Notes: generated from the letters alone by a model not told the origin. Shown: positions 32,097-41,651, counted from the first letter of the stretch. The stretch is DNA of 64,000 nt from a bacterium (GCA_016703265.1 JADJCK010000001.1:788586-852585), one strand, 5' to 3'. Numbers and translations are program-made.

Positions 32097-35000
32097 TCAG
32101 CACAACTCTACGAGCCTCTGCAACAGGAACGCCCCGGGCCCGGCGCCTTCCAGGGCACGGGCGTCGCCGGCGGCGGCGAGGCGGCGACGGCCCCAGGCGT
32201 GCGGCAGGTCTTCGGGCACCATGCGAAGCTTTGCCGCCCGCTCGGGGTGCGGCATCAGCGCCAGCACGTTGCCGCGCGCATTGGTCAGCGCCGCCGCGTC
32301 GAGCAGCGAGCCGTTCGGGTTGCCGTCGACGCGCCCGCCCAAGGCGGCGTAACGAAGGGCAACGTGGCCCGAGGCCGCCAGCCTGCGGAAGAACTCCGGG
32401 TCCTCGTGCGTGAAGCGGCCCTCGGCGTGCGCCATGGGCAGCGGCAGCGTCCCGGTCAGGCCCTCGACGAACGGCGTTCGCGCCAGCGGCAGGGCTTCCA
32501 GCGCCACCCAGCGCGCCAGGTAGCCGTGTCGGCCCGGGTTCCGGTTCGCCGCCAGCGCCACCTCGATGCGGCCCGGCTGCAGGCCGGGCACCAGGCCTGC
32601 CTCGACCAGCACCTGGCAACCGTTGCAGATCCCGAGCACCGGCTTGCCGTGGCCGCTCTCCTCGAGCAGCACGTCGAGCAGCGGGTCCTTCGCTGCCACG
32701 GCGCCAGCACGCACGCGGTCCTGGTAGGAGAAGCCGCCCGGCACCAGGAAACCGTCGAAGGCAGCCAGCTCCGCAGCGGGCCGCGTCCAGCGGAACACCT
32801 CGGCGTCGGCCCCGGCCTCGACCAGCAGGCGCGCCGATTCGTCCTCGCAGTTGACGCCAGGCAACTGCACCACGGCCACGCGCGGCCGGCGGGCGAGGTT
32901 GATCAGCGGCGGCGTGGCACCTTCGCCGATGGCATCCGGCGCCGCGGGAGCCGGCACTGCGGTCACCGCGGCACTGCCGCCGAACAACGCCGGCAACGCC
33001 TCCTGCCAGACGCGCGCCAGGCGACGGACGCCGATCTCGGCGAGCAGGGCGCCGTCCGCTTCGCGGACGCAAAGGCGCGGGTCGGCGGTTACCGTACCGA
33101 GTTGCCACCACTCCGCGCCCGCGGCAGCCAGCTTCGACTCCGCCTCGGCCAGGCTTCCGGGCGCCACCGTCAGCACGAACCCGCCCGCCTCGCCGAACAG
33201 GTACTCACGCGCCGTCAGTCCCTCGTGGACCGGCAGGGCGAGTTCGGCGCCCAGCAGGCCGGCACCCTCCAGGCCAATCGCCATCTCGGCAACGCAGGCG
33301 GCCAGACCGCCGTCGCCGATGTCATGCGCGGCCGTCACCAGTCCCGCCGCGACCAGGTCGCAGACGGCGCGGATCCCGCGACGCGCCTCGGCGAAATCGA
33401 GCGGCGGCACGGCGGGCCGGCCGGCCGCGAAGCCGAGGTCGAGGTAGACGCTGCCTGCCAGTTCCGGGCGCCGGCGACCCACCAGCAGCACGATGTCGCC
33501 GGGAGCCTTGAATCGCTGGCTGCGGCTGTGGGCGTGGTCGGCAACCAGTCCGACGCAGGCGACGATCGGCGACGGCGCGATCGCCCGTCCGCTCGAGCTC
33601 TGGTTGTACAGGCTCACGTTGCCGGACACGACCGGCAGCGGCGTGCCCTCGCGCGCGTAGAGCCCGATGCCGCGGCAGGCATCGCCCACGCCGCGCACCG
33701 CCTCGCTGAACTGCCAGAACGCATGTGGATTCTCGGGATTGCCGAAGTTGAGGCAATCGGTGATGGCCGCCGGCTCGCCGCCCACGCAGGCCACGTTGCG
33801 GCAGGCCTCGAGCACGGCGGCGGCGCCGCCGCTCCAGGGATCGGCCAGGCCCAGCAGCGGGTTGCCGTCGGCGCTGAGCGCGACGCCGCGGCGGCAGCCC
33901 GCCAGCGGCGCGACGACTCCGGCGTCAGCCTCGCCCGGACGGATGATGGTGTTGGCCTGCACTTCGGCGTCGTAGTGGCGGTACACATATTCGCGACTGG
34001 CCAGGTTCGGGTGGGCCATCAGCGCCAGCCACTCGTCGGCGATGGCCGCGACCGGCGCCTCGGTCAGCCGTTCGTCGAGGGGCACCTCGCGGCGCACCGG
34101 CGCCTCGGCGACGCGGTCATAGCGGATGCCCTCCGTGATCGTCTCGACCGGCGCGTCGCAGACGATGCGGTCGCCCAGCCTGAGCACGTAGCGCCGCTCC
34201 TGCGTCACGGCGCCGATGCGCCGGGCACAGGCGCCCTCGTACAGCGTCGGCAGCGCGAAGTCCTCGTTGTAGATCTTCAGCACGGCGGCCGTCAGCCGCG
34301 CCGGCACGGCCAGCCCGTAACGTTCCTGCGTCTCGCTGCAGGCGCAGACGCGGGCCGGCAGCCCCGTCACCTGGTGCACGAGCGCCAGGTCGACGTCGCA
34401 ACCGAAGCCGCCGGCATCGACCAGTTCGCTCGTCACGCAGGCCACGCCGCCGGCGCCGAGGTCCTTGAAGCCGATCTCGACGCCCTCGTCGCGGGCCAGT
34501 TGCAGCGCCGCGCGGTTGGCCACCGTCAGGATGCGCTTGAGGAACGGGTCGGGCGTCTGCACGCTGCCCTTGTTCTCGTGCGCGGCGGCGGCGTCCAGGT
34601 CGGCCGAGGCGAAGGCGGCGCCGCCCATGCCCGACCAGTCGGTGGGCTTGCCGACGAGGATCAGGTCGTACGGTTCCTCTGCGGCCTGCTTCGGCACGCG
34701 GCTGTGCGTGATGTGCGCCTGGTCCACCAGGCCGACCGCCACCACGTTGACCAGGCAGTTCTCGTTGTACGACTCGTGGAAATAGATGTCGCCGCCGAGA
34801 TTCGGCACGCCCAGGGCATTGCCGTATTCCCAGATGCCGGTCACGACGCCGCGGGCGATGTCGATGCGATGCGCCGCGCCGGTTTCACCCGGTGCGTCGA
34901 TCGGCCACCCGAAGCGCAGCGGATCCAGCGTGGCGATGACCTCGCCGCCCATGCAGTACACGTCGCGCACGATGCCGCCGATGCCGGTGGCCGCACCCTC

Positions 35001-35369
35001 GACCGGCATGACCTGGCTGGGGTGGTTGTGCGACTCGTGGGCGAAGATGATGCCCCAGCGCCGCCCGTCGTGTTCACCGAAGTCGATGATGCCCGCGTCC
35101 TCGACCGGCCCCACGACGACGTTCGGCCCGTCGGTCGGCAGGTGCTTCTTCAGGTGGGGCCGGCTGCTCTTGTACGAGCAGTGCTCGCTCCACATGGTGT
35201 CGAAGAGGGTCAGTTCGGTCAGGGAGGGTTCGCGCCCCAGCAGCGAGGCCACGCGGCGGGCTTCGTCGGTCTTGAGGGTCAGCCCGTGGCCGCGGAGGTA
35301 TTCGCGGAGGGCGGCGTCGTCCAGGCGGTCGACCGGAACCGGCGAAAAGCTCTCGTCGTGCGCTGCCAT
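32097..35369 (-). CDS. purL: Phosphoribosylformylglycinamidine synthase, PurL-PurQ fusion
   Basis: This 1090-residue enzyme converts FGAR, ATP and glutamine to FGAM. Residues about 1-800 are the small-type (Bacillus-like) PurL, with ELTLFDTMWSEHCSYKSSRP, the ATP site in FAHESHNHPSQVMPVEGAATG and GMGGAAFASADLD. Residues about 820-1090 are PurQ, a class I glutaminase: VAVVQLPGVNCEDE, LVPGGFSYQDRVRAGAVAAKD, nucleophile Cys in GICNGCQVLVEAG and the His/Glu pair in MAHAEGRFTHED. PurL and PurQ are normally separate polypeptides in this subtype, and PurS is also required; no PurS domain is present at the N-terminus and no purS gene is adjacent. A promoter lies about 70-95 bases upstream. It heads a five-gene run ending with rng. 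Confidence 0.94.
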   Translation of the reverse strand: MAAHDESFSPVPVDRLDDAALREYLRGHGLTLKTDEARRVASLLGREPSLTELTLFDTMWSEHCSYKSSRPHLKKHLPTDGPNVVVGPVEDAGIIDFGEHDGRRWGIIFAHESHNHPSQVMPVEGAATGIGGIVRDVYCMGGEVIATLDPLRFGWPIDAPGETGAAHRIDIARGVVTGIWEYGNALGVPNLGGDIYFHESYNENCLVNVVAVGLVDQAHITHSRVPKQAAEEPYDLILVGKPTDWSGMGGAAFASADLDAAAAHENKGSVQTPDPFLKRILTVANRAALQLARDEGVEIGFKDLGAGGVACVTSELVDAGGFGCDVDLALVHQVTGLPARVCACSETQERYGLAVPARLTAAVLKIYNEDFALPTLYEGACARRIGAVTQERRYVLRLGDRIVCDAPVETITEGIRYDRVAEAPVRREVPLDERLTEAPVAAIADEWLALMAHPNLASREYVYRHYDAEVQANTIIRPGEADAGVVAPLAGCRRGVALSADGNPLLGLADPWSGGAAAVLEACRNVACVGGEPAAITDCLNFGNPENPHAFWQFSEAVRGVGDACRGIGLYAREGTPLPVVSGNVSLYNQSSSGRAIAPSPIVACVGLVADHAHSRSQRFKAPGDIVLLVGRRRPELAGSVYLDLGFAAGRPAVPPLDFAEARRGIRAVCDLVAAGLVTAAHDIGDGGLAACVAEMAIGLEGAGLLGAELALPVHEGLTAREYLFGEAGGFVLTVAPGSLAEAESKLAAAGAEWWQLGTVTADPRLCVREADGALLAEIGVRRLARVWQEALPALFGGSAAVTAVPAPAAPDAIGEGATPPLINLARRPRVAVVQLPGVNCEDESARLLVEAGADAEVFRWTRPAAELAAFDGFLVPGGFSYQDRVRAGAVAAKDPLLDVLLEESGHGKPVLGICNGCQVLVEAGLVPGLQPGRIEVALAANRNPGRHGYLARWVALEALPLARTPFVEGLTGTLPLPMAHAEGRFTHEDPEFFRRLAASGHVALRYAALGGRVDGNPNGSLLDAAALTNARGNVLALMPHPERAAKLRMVPEDLPHAWGRRRLAAAGDARALEGAGPGAFLLQRLVELC

Positions 35370-35435
35370 GCTGCTCCGTCGTGAAGCGTGAAGAATCGGG
35401 AGGGCGGCCGTGCCGCAGACCGGAAGGTCGGCCCC

Positions 35436-35463
35436 AATTTAGCACCCGCCCGCCGGCCGGCAA
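35436..35463 (-). promoter_or_regulatory. Candidate promoter of the purL operon
   Basis: On the minus strand TTGCCG and TAAATT are separated by 16 bases, giving an untranslated leader of about 60 bases before purL. It lies just downstream of the cytochrome terminator, as expected for the start of a new transcript. Confidence 0.45.
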
Positions 35464-35503
35464 AGAGCCGATTCCGGCTGTCCGCCGGGGCCCCGGAAAA
35501 GCA

Positions 35504-35531
35504 GGAGCCCCTCCCGCGCGGGAGGGGCTCC
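35504..35531 (-). terminator. Rho-independent terminator after the tetraheme cytochrome
   Basis: A perfect 12-bp stem (GGAGCCCCTCCC / GGGAGGGGCTCC) with a 4-base loop. On the minus strand it is followed by TGCTTTTCC. It lies 30 bases after the cytochrome stop and separates it from purL. Confidence 0.8.
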
Positions 35532-35560
35532 GTGTCGTCAGCCGGCCATCCGCCAGCGGG

Positions 35561-35968
35561 CTACGCGCCGGCCTTCGGGTGGCAGCCGGTGCAGGCCGTC
35601 GGGGCCTTCGTCGCCGCATCGGCCTTCTTGGCTTCCTTGTGGCAGGCCACGCAGCCGATGTGGTACGGATTGTCCGTCATCTTCTTGCCGGAGCAGGCCG
35701 GGGTCTCGGCCTTTTCGGGCTTGATGTGGCAGGAGCCGCACTTCGCGACGGTGACCGTGGCCGCGCTGGCGGCCGTCAGGTCCTTCTGCGTGTGATGGCA
35801 GGTCACGCAGTCCTTGGCGGCCTTCACGTGAGCCGCGTGATCAAAGGTCACCGGCGTCTTGGTGTCGGCGCAGTCCTTGATCGTGATCTTTCCGGGCATC
35901 TCGGCGGCCATCGCCGCAACAGCCACAGCCATGGCAGCAACGAGGCCGACCAGGAAGAACTTCCGCAT
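35561..35968 (-). CDS. Periplasmic tetraheme cytochrome c3-family protein
   Basis: This 135-residue protein has a signal peptide (KFFLVGLVAAMAVAVAAMAA) and four CxxCH heme motifs: CVTCH, CGSCH, CVACH and CTGCH. Distal histidines are present in FDHAAHVKAAKD, HHTQ and NPYHIG. This spacing matches small class III (c3/c7) cytochromes, which shuttle electrons at low potential in the periplasm of anaerobic or facultatively anaerobic bacteria. AGGAGG precedes the ATG by eight bases. It is a single-gene transcript with its own promoter and terminator, between purB and purL. Electron partners are not in the window. A fifth unpaired cysteine (CSGKK) lacks a heme motif. Confidence 0.92.
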   Translation of the reverse strand: MRKFFLVGLVAAMAVAVAAMAAEMPGKITIKDCADTKTPVTFDHAAHVKAAKDCVTCHHTQKDLTAASAATVTVAKCGSCHIKPEKAETPACSGKKMTDNPYHIGCVACHKEAKKADAATKAPTACTGCHPKAGA

Positions 35969-36035
35969 CGTTGAGCCTCCTGAAGGAGAGTTGCGGTGCC
36001 TGGAATCGCATCGGCCAGGTCACCTGTTAGGGGGA

Positions 36036-36064
36036 AAACTACGCCCCCCTTGCCAGCCCGTCAA
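36036..36064 (-). promoter_or_regulatory. Candidate promoter of the tetraheme cytochrome gene
   Basis: On the minus strand TTGACG and TAGTTT are separated by 17 bases, about 70-95 bases before the start codon. The -35 matches five of six; the -10 matches three of six. Confidence 0.4.
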
Positions 36065-36159
36065 CTGAATTAACTCGCCGCCCTGTCACCAGTTATTGAA
36101 ATTGAAATCAGGACGGCGACTCTATTTTGAACACGGGCTCGCAGCGCGAGTTCCCGAAA

Positions 36160-37464
36160 TCACCAGTCCTTGCGGGACAATGTCCTGCCGAAGATGTGGG
36201 GAATATTCCGCAGCTGCCGGTTGACGTCGAAACAGGCCTCCAGGACCTCCGGGGCCAGCACTCCGGCAATGCCCGGCTCGGCTGCGACCAGTTCCCGCAG
36301 GGTGTGGTTGCCGTCCCAGACACGCAGCGCGCAGGCCTGGACCCGGGCGTAGGCTTCCTCGCGGCTGACACCCGCCTCGGTCAGCGCCAGCAGGACCGGC
36401 TGCGAGAAATACATGCCGCGCACCTTGTCCATGTTCGCCTGCATCTGGTCCGGGTAGACCACCAGGCCGGCAATGAGCCACTTCATCTTCGCCAGCATGT
36501 GGTGCAGCACGTGGCAGGCATCGGGAAAGATGATGCGCTCGACGCTGCTGTGGCTGATGTCGCGTTCGTGCCACAGCGCGATGTTCTCCAGGCCGGTGTG
36601 CGCGTATGCGCGCAGCAGGCGCGCCATCCCGGTCAGCTTCTCGCTGACGATGGGGTTCTTCTTGTGCGGCATGGCGGAGCTGCCCTTCTGGCCGCGGCCG
36701 AACGGCTCCTCCACCTCGTGCACGTCGGTGCGCTGCAGGTTGCGGATCTCGACGGCCATCTGCTCGATGGTCCCTCCCAGCAGGGCCAGCGCCCCGAGCC
36801 AGGCGGCGTGCCGGTCGCGCTGGATGACCTGCGTCGAGGCCGGGTCCACGCCCAGCCGCAGGCGCTCCATGGTGAGGGACTCCACGCGCGGGTCCAGGTG
36901 CGCCAGGGTGCCGACGGCGCCCGACAGCTGGCCGTGCGCGATATCGGCCTGCGCCGCGTCAAGTCGCCGCAGCCCGCGTTCGAGCGCCGCCCAGTACACC
37001 ATCAGCTTCAGGCCGAAGGTGGTGGGCTCGGCGTGGATGCCGTGCGAGCGCCCCATCATCACCGTGTCACGATGTTCGACGGCCCTGGTCTCGACGACGT
37101 CGAGCAGCGCCACCAGCGCGGCGCGCAGGACGGTGCCGGCCTCGCGCACCTGCAGCGCGAAGGCGGTGTCCAGGAGGTCGCTGCTGGTCATGCCCTGGTG
37201 CACCCAGCGCGACTCCTCGCCCACGTGCTCGGCCACGCTGGTCAGGAAGGCGATCACGTCGTGCTGCACGGTGGCCTCGATCTCCAGCACCCGCGCCGTG
37301 TCGAAGCCGCCGCGTTCGCGGATGGCGCGGGCGGCGGCGGCGGGGATCTCCCCCAGTTCGGCGCGCACTTCGCAGACGGTGGTCTCGACCTCGAGCCAGA
37401 GGCGGAAGCGGTTCTCGTCCGACCAGATGCGGGTCATCTCGGGGCTGGCGTAGCGGTCGATCAT
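36160..37464 (-). CDS. purB: Adenylosuccinate lyase
   Basis: This 434-residue enzyme starts MIDRYASPEMTRIWSDENRF, the standard PurB opening. Family landmarks are TSSDLLDTAFALQ, GRSHGIHAEPTTFGLK with the catalytic histidine, and the mobile signature loop GSSAMPHKKNPIVSEKLTG with the catalytic serine. It cleaves SAICAR to AICAR and adenylosuccinate to AMP. It is transcribed from its own promoter about 75-100 bases upstream. The window thus holds purL/Q, purF and purB of the pathway but not the rest. Confidence 0.96.
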   Translation of the reverse strand: MIDRYASPEMTRIWSDENRFRLWLEVETTVCEVRAELGEIPAAAARAIRERGGFDTARVLEIEATVQHDVIAFLTSVAEHVGEESRWVHQGMTSSDLLDTAFALQVREAGTVLRAALVALLDVVETRAVEHRDTVMMGRSHGIHAEPTTFGLKLMVYWAALERGLRRLDAAQADIAHGQLSGAVGTLAHLDPRVESLTMERLRLGVDPASTQVIQRDRHAAWLGALALLGGTIEQMAVEIRNLQRTDVHEVEEPFGRGQKGSSAMPHKKNPIVSEKLTGMARLLRAYAHTGLENIALWHERDISHSSVERIIFPDACHVLHHMLAKMKWLIAGLVVYPDQMQANMDKVRGMYFSQPVLLALTEAGVSREEAYARVQACALRVWDGNHTLRELVAAEPGIAGVLAPEVLEACFDVNRQLRNIPHIFGRTLSRKDW

Positions 37465-37539
37465 GGAATCCTGCCTTGGCTGCGGGAAGGCGCGGGGCCC
37501 AACTCCCGATGGGCTCGGCCCCGGTGGATGGGCCCCCGA

Positions 37540-37567
37540 ACTATACCCGGGACGCGGCGCTGGTCAA
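37540..37567 (-). promoter_or_regulatory. Promoter of purB
   Basis: On the minus strand TTGACC and TATAGT are separated by 16 bases. Both hexamers match consensus at five of six positions, one of the best matches in the window. Confidence 0.6.
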
Positions 37568-37672
37568 GACGGAGGCGCGCCCGCTGCGGGCGAGGTTGGG
37601 GTGGGGCTGTCGCCGGGGGCGCTTCGCGCCTACATTGGCGCGATCATCGACCGCCAACGCCAGGAGCCGCCT

Positions 37673-39112
37673 TTGTCCGCCAGCGCCCGTCCCTCGCCTC
37701 CCGCCAATGACCTGACCACCGCACCCATCCCGGCGCTCGTGCGCCGGCTGGCCGTACCGGCGGCCATCGGCTTCTTCTTCAACACGATGTTCAACGTCGT
37801 GGACACCTACTTCGCCGGCCGCCTGTCCACCGAGGCGCTCGCGGCGCTGTCGCTGTCGTTCCCGGTGTTCTTCATGCTCGTGGCCGTGGGCGGCGGCTTC
37901 GCCACCGGCACCACGGCGCTGATCGGACATGCGCTGGGCGGCGGTGACCGGCGTCGCGCCTCGCTTATCGCGGCACAGGGCGTGGCGCTGTCCGTCGGCC
38001 TGGGCCTGGTGGTCTCGGCGCTCGGATACGCGGCGGCGCCGCCGCTCTTCCGCGCCCTCGGCGCCGAAGGCGCCTATCTCGACATCTGCCTGCAGTACAT
38101 GCGGGTGATCCTGCCCGGCGGCGTGCTCATCTTCGGCGTGCACATGCTGAACGCCGTGCTGAACGCCCAGGGTGACACGCGCACGTTCCGCGACGCCCTG
38201 ATCCTGGCCAGCGTGCTGAACGTCTTCCTCGATCCCTGGCTCATGTTCGGCGGCCTCGGCGTGCCGCCGCTCGGCATCGCCGGGCTGGCGCTGGCGACCG
38301 TCATCGCGCAGTCGTTCAGCGTGGTGCTCATGGCGCGACGGGCCTGGCGCTCGGGCCTGCTGCATCGCAGCAGCGGTGCGCGCTGGCGACCCGAGGGCGC
38401 CGTCATGGCCGCCATCGCGCGGCAGGGCCTGCCGGCCGGTGGCAGCATGATGACGATGGCGCTCGGCGTCTTCGTCATCACCTGGCTCCTGGGCTCGTTC
38501 TCGCGTGAAGCCGTGGCAGCGTACGGCGTTGCCACGCGCATCGAGCAGATCCTGCTGCTGCCGGCCATCGGCCTGAACGTGGCGACGCTGGCGCTGGCGG
38601 CGCAGAACGGCGGCGCCCGGCGGTTCGACCGCGTGCGGCAGGCGGTACGCACGGCGCTCGGCGCCGGCGCGGTGCTCACCATCGGTGGCGGCGTGGTGCT
38701 CTTCCTCGCGGCCGGCCCGCTGATGGACGTGTTCACCGACGACCAGGCGGTGATCGCGGTCGGTGCGCATTACCTGCGTATCGCCGCGTTCCTGGAGTTC
38801 GCCTACGTCATCCTGTTCATCAACACCTCGGCGCTGCAGGGACTGAAACGGCCGGCGCTGGCGCTGTGGCTCGGCCTGGGACGCCAGATCGTGGCGCCCG
38901 TACTGGTGTTCGGCCTGGCCACGCGCGTGTGGAACGTGGGGCTGGACGGCATCTGGTGGGGCATCTTCGGCATCACCTGGGCGGCCGCCCTGGCGGCGGT
39001 CTTCCTGGCCCGGCGCGAGGTGGCGCACGCCGAGCGCCTGGCCCACGCCCAACACGCAGCCGGCGGCGACCAGCCGGCAGGGAGCGTCCATGTCGGATCA
39101 TCGCCCGCTTGA
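37673..39112 (+). CDS. MATE-family multidrug/sodium antiporter
   Basis: A TTG start at 37673 is preceded by AGGAG with six bases of spacing and removes a non-membrane N-terminal extension; the product is about 479 residues. It has twelve predicted transmembrane helices in two similar halves. The MatE pattern PIPALVRRLAVPAAIGFFFNTMFNVVDTYFAGRL, GFATGTTALIGHALGGGDRR and VLNAQGDTRTFRDALILASVLNVFLDP is clear. Such proteins export cationic drugs or metabolites using Na+ or H+. The last 25 residues are a hydrophilic tail overlapping the start of the next gene by 23 bases. Confidence 0.9.
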   Translation: MSASARPSPPANDLTTAPIPALVRRLAVPAAIGFFFNTMFNVVDTYFAGRLSTEALAALSLSFPVFFMLVAVGGGFATGTTALIGHALGGGDRRRASLIAAQGVALSVGLGLVVSALGYAAAPPLFRALGAEGAYLDICLQYMRVILPGGVLIFGVHMLNAVLNAQGDTRTFRDALILASVLNVFLDPWLMFGGLGVPPLGIAGLALATVIAQSFSVVLMARRAWRSGLLHRSSGARWRPEGAVMAAIARQGLPAGGSMMTMALGVFVITWLLGSFSREAVAAYGVATRIEQILLLPAIGLNVATLALAAQNGGARRFDRVRQAVRTALGAGAVLTIGGGVVLFLAAGPLMDVFTDDQAVIAVGAHYLRIAAFLEFAYVILFINTSALQGLKRPALALWLGLGRQIVAPVLVFGLATRVWNVGLDGIWWGIFGITWAAALAAVFLARREVAHAERLAHAQHAAGGDQPAGSVHVGSSPA

Positions 39113-40001
39113 CCGCGGCGGACTGGCCCACCTGCTGGTGGTCTACCTGGCCTGGGGCAGCACCTACCTGGGCATCAGGCTGGCGGTGTCGGGCGAGGGC
39201 GGCTTTCCCCCGTTCACGATGGCCGGCCTGCGCGTGTTCGCGGCTGCCGCGGTGCTGCTGGGCTGGGCGCGCCTCAGGCGCGAACGCGTGCTGCCGCGCG
39301 GCCGCGAGTGGATCCTTCTGGGCGGCAGCGGCCTGCTGCTGTGGGTGGGCGGCAACGGGCTGGTGACCTGGGCCGAGATGCGCGCTTCCTCCGGGCTGGC
39401 GGCGCTGCTGGTGGCGGCGATGCCGCTGTGGGGCGAGTCGATCACGCTTGTGCTCGACCGCAAGGCTCCGGCCCCGCTGCTTGTGGGTTCCATCCTGCTG
39501 GGCTTCGCGGGCGTGGGCGTGCTTTCGTGGCCGGTGCTGCGCACGGGCAGTGCCGGCGACATCGCCTCGGTGGTCGGCCTGCTGCTCGCACCGCTGTTCT
39601 GGGCGATGGGCTCGATCTGGTTCCAGCGCCGCCGGACCGACATGTCGGTGCGCACGGTCTCCGGCTGGCAACAGCTGCTGGGCGGCGTGGGACTGGCGGC
39701 AATGGCCCTCGGACGCGGCGAGATCGGCCCGGGCTGGCATCGGTCGGCACCCGACGGTACGGCCTGGGCGGCCTGGGCCTACCTCGTGGTGGTGGGTTCG
39801 GTGTTCGCCTTCACCAGCTACGTCATCACCCTCGGTCGCCTGCCCTACCGCGTGGTCATGACCTACGCCTACGTCAATCCGGTGATCGCCGTCTTCCCGG
39901 GCTGGCTCCCTGATCGACGAGAACCGGTGACGCGCTGGACGCTGGTGGGCGCGGTGCTGGTGGTGGCGGGCGTGGTCGGTGTGGCCCGGAACCGCGGCTG
40001 A
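39090..40001 (+). CDS. EamA/DMT-family transporter
   Basis: This 303-residue protein has ten hydrophobic helices forming two EamA repeats. Conserved elements are VYLAWGSTYLGIRLAV in helix 1, WILLGGSGLLLWVGGNGLVTWAE, the second-repeat start ASVVGLLLAPLFWAMGSIWFQRR and the loop VVMTYAYVNPVIAVFPGW. This variant is close to YedA-like exporters of amino acids or metabolites; the substrate is unknown. It overlaps the MATE gene by 23 bases, so the two exporters are co-expressed. Confidence 0.88.
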   Translation: MSDHRPLDRGGLAHLLVVYLAWGSTYLGIRLAVSGEGGFPPFTMAGLRVFAAAAVLLGWARLRRERVLPRGREWILLGGSGLLLWVGGNGLVTWAEMRASSGLAALLVAAMPLWGESITLVLDRKAPAPLLVGSILLGFAGVGVLSWPVLRTGSAGDIASVVGLLLAPLFWAMGSIWFQRRRTDMSVRTVSGWQQLLGGVGLAAMALGRGEIGPGWHRSAPDGTAWAAWAYLVVVGSVFAFTSYVITLGRLPYRVVMTYAYVNPVIAVFPGWLPDRREPVTRWTLVGAVLVVAGVVGVARNRG

Positions 40002-40125
40002 GCCCCTTCTGACAGCCATCTGTGCGTCATGATGTCGTCGTCTCATTTTCACTCAAGGTCGGTGCCGGCCGGCCCGAAAGCACACAGGTACTGAAGCTTT
40101 CGAGCCCCAGCCGGGAGATCCTGAC

Positions 40126-41651
40126 ATGCGCATGCCGCTGCCCCAGCCGGTCACAGCCCTGTTCGCCGTCGAAATCCTGATCGGAACAGCCCTTCCGGCC
40201 GTGATTCCCGGCGCCGCATCCTGGATCGCGGCTGTACTGGTCGTGGCCACCGGCGTCCTGGGGCTCGTCCTCAGCCGGCGCACCGCCGGTGCGCAGTCCG
40301 TGCAGGAATCGCCATCATCGAAGCCACTGCCGCCGGCGACCTCCTGGCTGCGAGCACCACCGAGATCGGCTCGAGCAAGCTGGGTACCGCCCTGAAGGGA
40401 CTCGCGGGTCGCCTGCAGACGGCGTTCACCGACTTCAAGAACACGAGCTCGACGCTGTCTTTCACCGCGAGCGCCCTCGATGCCGCTTCGCGCGAGATGG
40501 TTGATGCCGCCCGCCACTCGGACGAACAGTCGAACTCGGTTGCCCGCGCCACGCGTGACCTGACCGCGAACATGGAGCAGGTCTCGGCGACGCGCAGCGT
40601 GTCGGGTTCGGTCGACTCGGTCGCCGCCCGCGCTCGAGGAACTGAACGCCTCGTTCAGCGAGGTCGCTTACCGGAACTGCGTACGGGCATCCGAGGTGTC
40701 GGGTCAGGCAACGAACACGGTCAGCGAATCCACCACGGTCATGGCCGACCTCGGCGCACTGGCCGAGGACATCGGCAGGATCCTCGACGTGATCCAGAAC
40801 ATCGCCAGCCGTGCCAACCTCCTCGCCCTCAACGCCACCATCGAGGCCGCCCGCGCCGGCGATGCCGGTCGGGGATTCGCCGTGGTCGCTTCCGAGGTCA
40901 AGGAACTCTCGCGGCAGACCGCGACGGCCACCGAGCAGATCGCCGCGCAGATCCGCGAGATGCGCGAGAACACGACCCGGGCCCTGGATGCGACGGCGGT
41001 CATCGGCCGCACCATCGGCCAGGTCGACGAGATCTCGCACGCGATCGCCGCCGCGGTCGTACAACAGCTGGCCGCCTCGCGCGAGATCAGTTCCGGCATC
41101 GCCCGGGTCGCCAGCGATTCGGGCGCTGTTGCCGGGAACGTGAATACGGCCACCGAGGGCCTGGCGGAGATCGCGGCCAGCGTGGCCGGGTCCACGCGAG
41201 CGCCGCACGGACGTCGGCGGTGCCGCCCAGACGCGACTGCAGGCTCATGAGCTGTCACGCGTCGCCGGCAGCGCCTCAATGCGCTGCTGCAGCAGTACCG
41301 CACGCAACCCCGAAATTCGACATCGCGGCGATCAAGCACGGGCACAACGCCTGGCGCGACAGCCTCATGAAGCTGGTCAAGGGTGTCGAGAAGATGGATC
41401 TCGCCAATGTCAACTCGCACAAGACCTGCAAGTTCGGCCATTGGTACTTCAGCGCCGAAGGGCAGGCGCACGCCGCGACGGAGTCCTTCAAGGTCGTCGG
41501 CAGCCATCACGAGCAGATCCATGCGGTCGGCCGCCAGATCGTGGAGCTGCACAACCAGGGGCGCACTGCGGAAGCCGAAGCCCTCGTCGAGAAGCTCGAC
41601 GTGATCAAGGACGCCTTGTTCGACGCGCTGGACGCGCTCTACCGGAGCTGA
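40126..41651 (+). CDS. Methyl-accepting chemotaxis protein with C-terminal CZB domain (frameshifted)
   Basis: One chemoreceptor can be rebuilt across at least four frame changes. Frame 1 from 40126 gives MRMPLPQPVTALFAVEIL and a two-helix membrane hairpin with no sensor domain outside the membrane. Frame 3 from about 40310 gives the HAMP-like/coiled part (DLLAASTTEIGSSKLGTALK). Frame 1 from about 40640 gives the signalling hairpin (IASRANLLALNATIEAARAGDAGRGFAVVASEVK). Frame 2 from about 41205 gives the C-terminal helix (AQTRLQAHELSRVAGS). Frame 3 from about 41300 gives the chemoreceptor zinc-binding domain (IKHGHNAWRDSL...SHKTCKFGHWY...SHHEQIHAVG) with its His/Cys/His/His set. The CZB domain suggests cytoplasmic sensing of zinc or hypochlorite. 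The whole would be about 500 residues. Errors in the consensus are more likely than a pseudogene because every segment is conserved. Confidence 0.75.

Noticed and set aside
31983..35384. An 1133-residue plus-strand open frame opposite purL
   Set aside because: It is the antisense shadow of an unmistakable PurL-PurQ coding region.
36029..36050. Inverted repeat AGGGGG...CCCCCT as a purB terminator
   Set aside because: The stem is short with a 9-base loop and is not followed by a T-run on the minus strand; it also lies within a candidate cytochrome promoter.
40126..41651. Reading the chemoreceptor pieces as separate small genes or as a decayed pseudogene
   Set aside because: Each piece carries conserved MCP or CZB sequence in the right order, and similar frameshifts affect essential genes nearby.
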